NCBI GenBank assembly: GCA_015657535.1
Contig: JADHZB010001399.1
Span: forward strand, 42,900 to 106,899
Source of the DNA: Nephromyces sp. MM_2019
Lineage: Eukaryota > Apicomplexa > Aconoidasida > Nephromycida
Length of the DNA stretch: 64,000 bases
Direction: 5' to 3'
The notes below the pieces were generated by a model, which had not been told where the DNA came from, made no database searches, and saw only the letters and a program-made list of their open reading frames with translations. Each line of letters starts with the position of its first letter. Position 1 is the stretch's first letter. Shown one piece after another: positions 60,196 through 64,000 of the stretch. Position numbers and translations under genes: made by a program.

Positions 60196-63100
60196 ATGTC
60201 TACTCCCACTGAAGGAGAGCAGGCTTCCTTGTACAACAGCCCCCCTATAGTTGAAAAACTATTTAAGACGTTTACTCTTCAAGAGATTGATGACGCTTGG
60301 AATGCAGCCCAACAAAAGGCTTTAAAAGTAGCAAAGGAAGCCCGGACTTCATTAGGGGCAGAGTATGCTGTTGTTTTGAAGTCTTCAGAGCAGTTAACTG
60401 AAATGCTGAGCATTGCAAAGGTCATAGAGTCAGCTTCGAAGGGAATAGCTCCGTGTGTTTCAACGCTCAGAGAAGCTCTGCTGGTCGTTCCAGATGGACT
60501 GGCGACATCAAATGGAGTAGCAAAAGATCAACACACACTGCACACATCGGAGAGGAGCTCGTTTTCCACACCTCCATCTTCAAAAAGATCTTACCAGAAA
60601 AAAAGGGATGAAGTTGTGTTATTAGAGCCCAAAGGAAGCGTCTCCAGCCCCAGCTTGAAAATCAATGAAGCAGAAGATTTGGGTGGGAAAGCGGGTTTTC
60701 CTGCTTATGTTGAGGACTATAGGAGAAGCACTGTAGAGAATGAGAAAGGGAAGTCAATTGGCCGGGATAGTGCTAGGTATGAAGATATAGAATCTTCAGG
60801 AGCTTTAACAGCTGATGAAGAAAAACTGCCCAGGAAAGGTGTGCACGCCAAAAATGTTGGAGAAGGGAGCTTTCCTAGTGAATCACCTTCTCCCTCTTTA
60901 TCCCCACAACTTTACGGTAGTCAAGAGGAGTATAGCGTGAAAGACACTCTTCATATTTTTAATTTTTTGGAGAACTTAAAGCATGGAGGGTGTAGAGATC
61001 GAGGTAATCTCTCTGGTTTTGACTGGTTGCTTCACACAAGAACAGATTTTCACACTTTTTCGCCTTCTATGCCTGCTCGAATGGGAGAAAACGGTTTTGT
61101 GTTTTTCTACAGGCAGAGGGTATGCTCTACACTCAAACGCTTTGTTATGATCGCAGATGAAATCTGGAATCATCTAAGGCATAACGAGTGCAAAAAAGCA
61201 TTGAAGATGCTGTTTAACGATCCAGATGAAATACTCAGCGAGCTTTTAAGCTTGAGGCAGGAGTTTGAAGTGGGTGCTTCTTCAAGATGTACAACTTCAG
61301 GGATTTTGGAGTCAAATCAGACAAGTGCTGCAAAAAATGATGGGAATTTTGATGGAGTTGGCCATAGCACAAAAGAATCAAAAAATAGAGGGAATTTTTC
61401 AGAGGATGCTGCTGGAAATGAGACTCACGCGTCCCCTGAATCATTTTCTGAGAAGAAATTCGGTCATTTTGTGAGTGGAAAAACGTCCATTTCTCCGAAT
61501 GTGCTGCCTTCTCATAGCTCTAACCACGTCATTTGCTTGCTGGAAAAAAGCCAGCCATCTTTGCGCATAAGTGATCTACTGTATTTGGCTATCCTCCATC
61601 CTCAGCGAAACGGAGATTTCGGAACTAAAGAGCCTGAAGCAGGAGAAAAGCAGGATAGCACGCATCTCTCATCGAAAAATCCTCCTCTTCTTTCACACAC
61701 GGGAGAAACTACTGTCAAAAACTCTCCTCATTTCGAAGATTTGAAAGATCAAAAAAACCCGTTTTCCCCCCCAAAAGACTCGCTAAGCTCCAGCTATCCC
61801 CTGGTAGGAGGGATGATAGTTCCCTCTCTTCATCTTCAAAGTACAAGGATTTCTTCTTCAGGAACCCAAAGCTGTGAGGCATCACGTGGTGATTCAACGA
61901 TATCTCGTTACTCCCGTTCCAACAAGCTTGTGAAGCAGCTCATCGATAGCTTCTTCAGGCTTAGAAGCGGTATATCGGAGGCTCTAGGCTACTTTCAAGC
62001 TGAGTTTAACCTTCCGTTTGATACAGTCATACTTGTCAAGGCAGTGATATCGCGATTGCTTCAGCTGCCTAGTCAGATTGTAGATTTGTGCTATAACTCG
62101 CTTCAGAATCCTTTAGCTACCCCGTGTGTGCTCTCAGAATGCTTGATTACACTAACTATACTTCAAGGACCGACTATGCATAATGGCATCGCTGAGGGCC
62201 CTGGAACACACGGTTTGAGGCGGAGAAAAGTTGACTTTTTTGGGAAGCTCTTTTTCGAGAAGAGATCAGACTGTCTGGAAGGGTTGCTAGCCTTGACCTC
62301 AGAAGATATGCACAATCTGTTAGCTAGAAACCGGCTGAGCCTTCCTTCCACATCCTTCTTGCAGGAGAAAGGCGAAGAAAAGGAGGGTGGGGTGGATGGA
62401 ATGCAGTTTCCTTGGCTAGTAAGGAATCGCTCACTTAAAGCCCCTGATGTTGGTGCCGCAATGAGGAAAGGGCTAGCTGCTGCAGATGCGTTGCTGCATC
62501 CACATCAGGAAAGTAGGAATAATCAAGGTGGAGGTGAGACGTATGAAGATGTGTGTGTTCCTCCCGTGTTGGGTAGCCATGAAGATGAGCGGATTTCAGC
62601 GAGATTAAATCCTAGCGAAAAGCTATATGATGTGCATCACTTTGATGTTGATGGCAGCTTAGCCTTTGAAGACACGAATCAACTTAATGCAGGCAGAGCA
62701 AACAGTGAAGATGTCATTGAGACAAAGGAAAAGAGTCTTCAAAGTGTGGTTCTCTCTAATGAGGGCCTGCAGGGAGCTAATAGTACTAATGCACGTGCTA
62801 GGGGGGGTGGTGCATGCGACTTGAACTCAAACTGTGTGCTCAGCAGTGGTAAAGAGAGCGATTGCTCCACGATCAACGATAGAAGAAAGAGCGGGTGCGC
62901 ACCACGAACAGCTGTGGGAGGTCATGGTGGTGTACATCAACCAATTTCTGTGATAATACGTGAGATGATGCATGAAAGAAGAAGGCTGCTTGCAGCTACA
63001 CGTGGTTCACGAGATCATGGTGCTGTACTTACACCGTTGAAGTCCTTAAAAAGAGAGCAAAAAGAGGCAAATAAAGCTAGGGGTGAGCAAGATAAGTGTC

Positions 63101-63960
63101 TTGCAGCACACCTTGAGGTGCTAGCCACGAGATTATCTTATTTGATTCGAGCTTATAACTCCAGTATACTGACTGCTGCAGATCTGTTCGTTTTCCCTGT
63201 AGAAAGCAGCATTAGTACTGCGGAAGTTGGATTGCCGATGATGCCTGAAAACAGAGAAGAAAGAAACAATTCCGGCAGCGCGCAGAGAGCAGAGGAAAAG
63301 ATGGAAGCGGTAGGAAGGTTTGGTGAGGAAGATTGCAGGGGAAGTTTTTGGAGTAATGAAACATCGAACAGAGAAGAATCCAATCTTCAAAAGCCTTATA
63401 ATTCGACGCTTCAGGCCGCAGAAGCCGCTGATTCATCTAAAGATGCGAACTCCGAGCAAGCTGCTTCTTCAAGGCTAAATGATGAAGAAAACCGTCGATT
63501 AGCATTGATAAGAAGCTTTTTTGAGGAGATTGCTTATCCTATGAGCTCTTCTAAGGAGACAAGCTGCTCTGTGTGTGTCAATTTCTCTCCACAAGCAGCT
63601 CCTGCTGCTAACTCCGAAGAGCTCGATAGTCTCCTTCACTCTCAGTCTGAGAAAGGAACGATGCAGGTGTATGAGATGCTGCGCTTAGTTGCTTTTATGC
63701 AGGAAGAAAAGCAGGATTTGCTAGATGCTTCTCACTCTAATGAGAGAGGGGAGCCGTCTATAGTGCTTCAGCCTACTGCTTTAGCTAGAATGTTTTGGAA
63801 GAGCACTTACGAACAATGGCTGTGTGCGGATGCCCCGGGGTTGATGCGTAGCTTTCACTTGTATTGGAGCTGTTCCATTGCTTATCACACGCTGGCTGCT
63901 CTTAGCTACTTTGTTGAGATAACTCCGAATGCTGCTGCTTTGATGACATTATGGAGAAAG
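60196..63960 (+). CDS. COG1/Vps51-like Golgi tethering subunit, 5' part (truncated by window)
   Basis: One open frame of 1,255 codons from the ATG at 60196 to an AAG|GTGTGT candidate donor at 63960; the gene continues off the window. Residues about 22-80 match the Vps51/COG1 N-terminal pattern: LFKTFTLQEIDDAWNAA, then AKEARTSLGAEYAVVLKSSEQLTEML. In COG1 and Vps51 this region follows a short leader and forms the helical interface of the tethering complex, which acts in vesicle tethering at the Golgi. Most of the rest is low-complexity, rich in Ser, Glu, Asn and Gly. More ordered helical blocks appear near the start of the second third (HIFNFLENL, RFVMIADEIWNHLRHNE), the middle (KLVKQLIDSFFRLRSGI) and the end (ALARMFWKSTYEQWL, SIAYHTLAALSYFVEI). 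Long disordered insertions are common in alveolate proteins. Vps51, Exo84 or Sec5-like proteins remain possible. Confidence 0.6.
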
Positions 63961-64000
63961 GTGTGTTTTGTGTGTGTGTGTGTTTTGTGTGTGTGTGTGT
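63961..64000. repeat. GT microsatellite at the right edge
   Basis: GTGTGTTTTGTGTGTGTGTGTG and further GT repeats fill the last 40 bases. It starts exactly at the presumed 5' splice site of the COG1-like exon (AAG|GTGTGT), so the intron would open with a microsatellite. Confidence 0.9.

Overview
This is nuclear DNA from a protist with an intron-dense, AT-rich genome. Its housekeeping genes are cut into 3 to 11 exons with GT..AG introns of about 80 bp to 5 kb. An apicomplexan (coccidian-like) or a close alveolate relative fits best. The reasons are a long, many-exon heptatricopeptide/RAP-type organelle RNA-binding gene, a minimal CK1 kinase, a PDI without a KDEL end, and the intron load; no single marker fixes the species. 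There is no bacterial operon structure, no CRISPR array and no rRNA or convincing tRNA gene.

Layout, left to right. From 1 to 15.3 kb the recognisable coding segments are on the minus strand: a gene cut by the left edge (about 105-895), a terminal exon ending at 980, a small multi-exon gene (about 2452-4135), and a 10.5 kb many-exon gene (about 4729-15234) with a basic, mitochondrial-type N-terminus, helical repeats and a degenerate RAP-like C-terminus. From 15.3 to 20.9 kb there is little coding sequence: one lysine-rich small ORF and two tandem repeat arrays. Next is a three-exon R-SNARE (20945-22939, plus).

A minus-strand gene of unknown function (about 24166-27854) is divergent from the five-exon DRG1-type GTPase (27964-32051, plus, 367 aa), with about 110 bp between the start codons. 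After a gene-poor stretch comes an 11-exon casein kinase 1 (36196-44425, plus) with a GC-AG intron. A two- or three-exon unknown gene (44766-46414, minus) and a six-exon protein disulfide isomerase (47168-51987, minus, 485 aa) follow. From 52.8 to 56.4 kb there are several unidentified minus-strand coding segments, and around 58.2-59.0 kb a small minus ORF and two candidate plus exons. The right end (60196-63960 and beyond) is one long plus-strand exon of at least 1,255 codons whose N-terminus resembles the Vps51/COG1 family; it runs into a GT microsatellite at the window edge.

The named genes do not form one pathway, but three of them (R-SNARE, PDI, COG1-like) belong to the secretory system. 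Splice phases were checked by hand for DRG1, CK1, PDI and the R-SNARE and close exactly; they were only partly closed for the RAP-like gene. Names rest on motif recognition, not on database searches.
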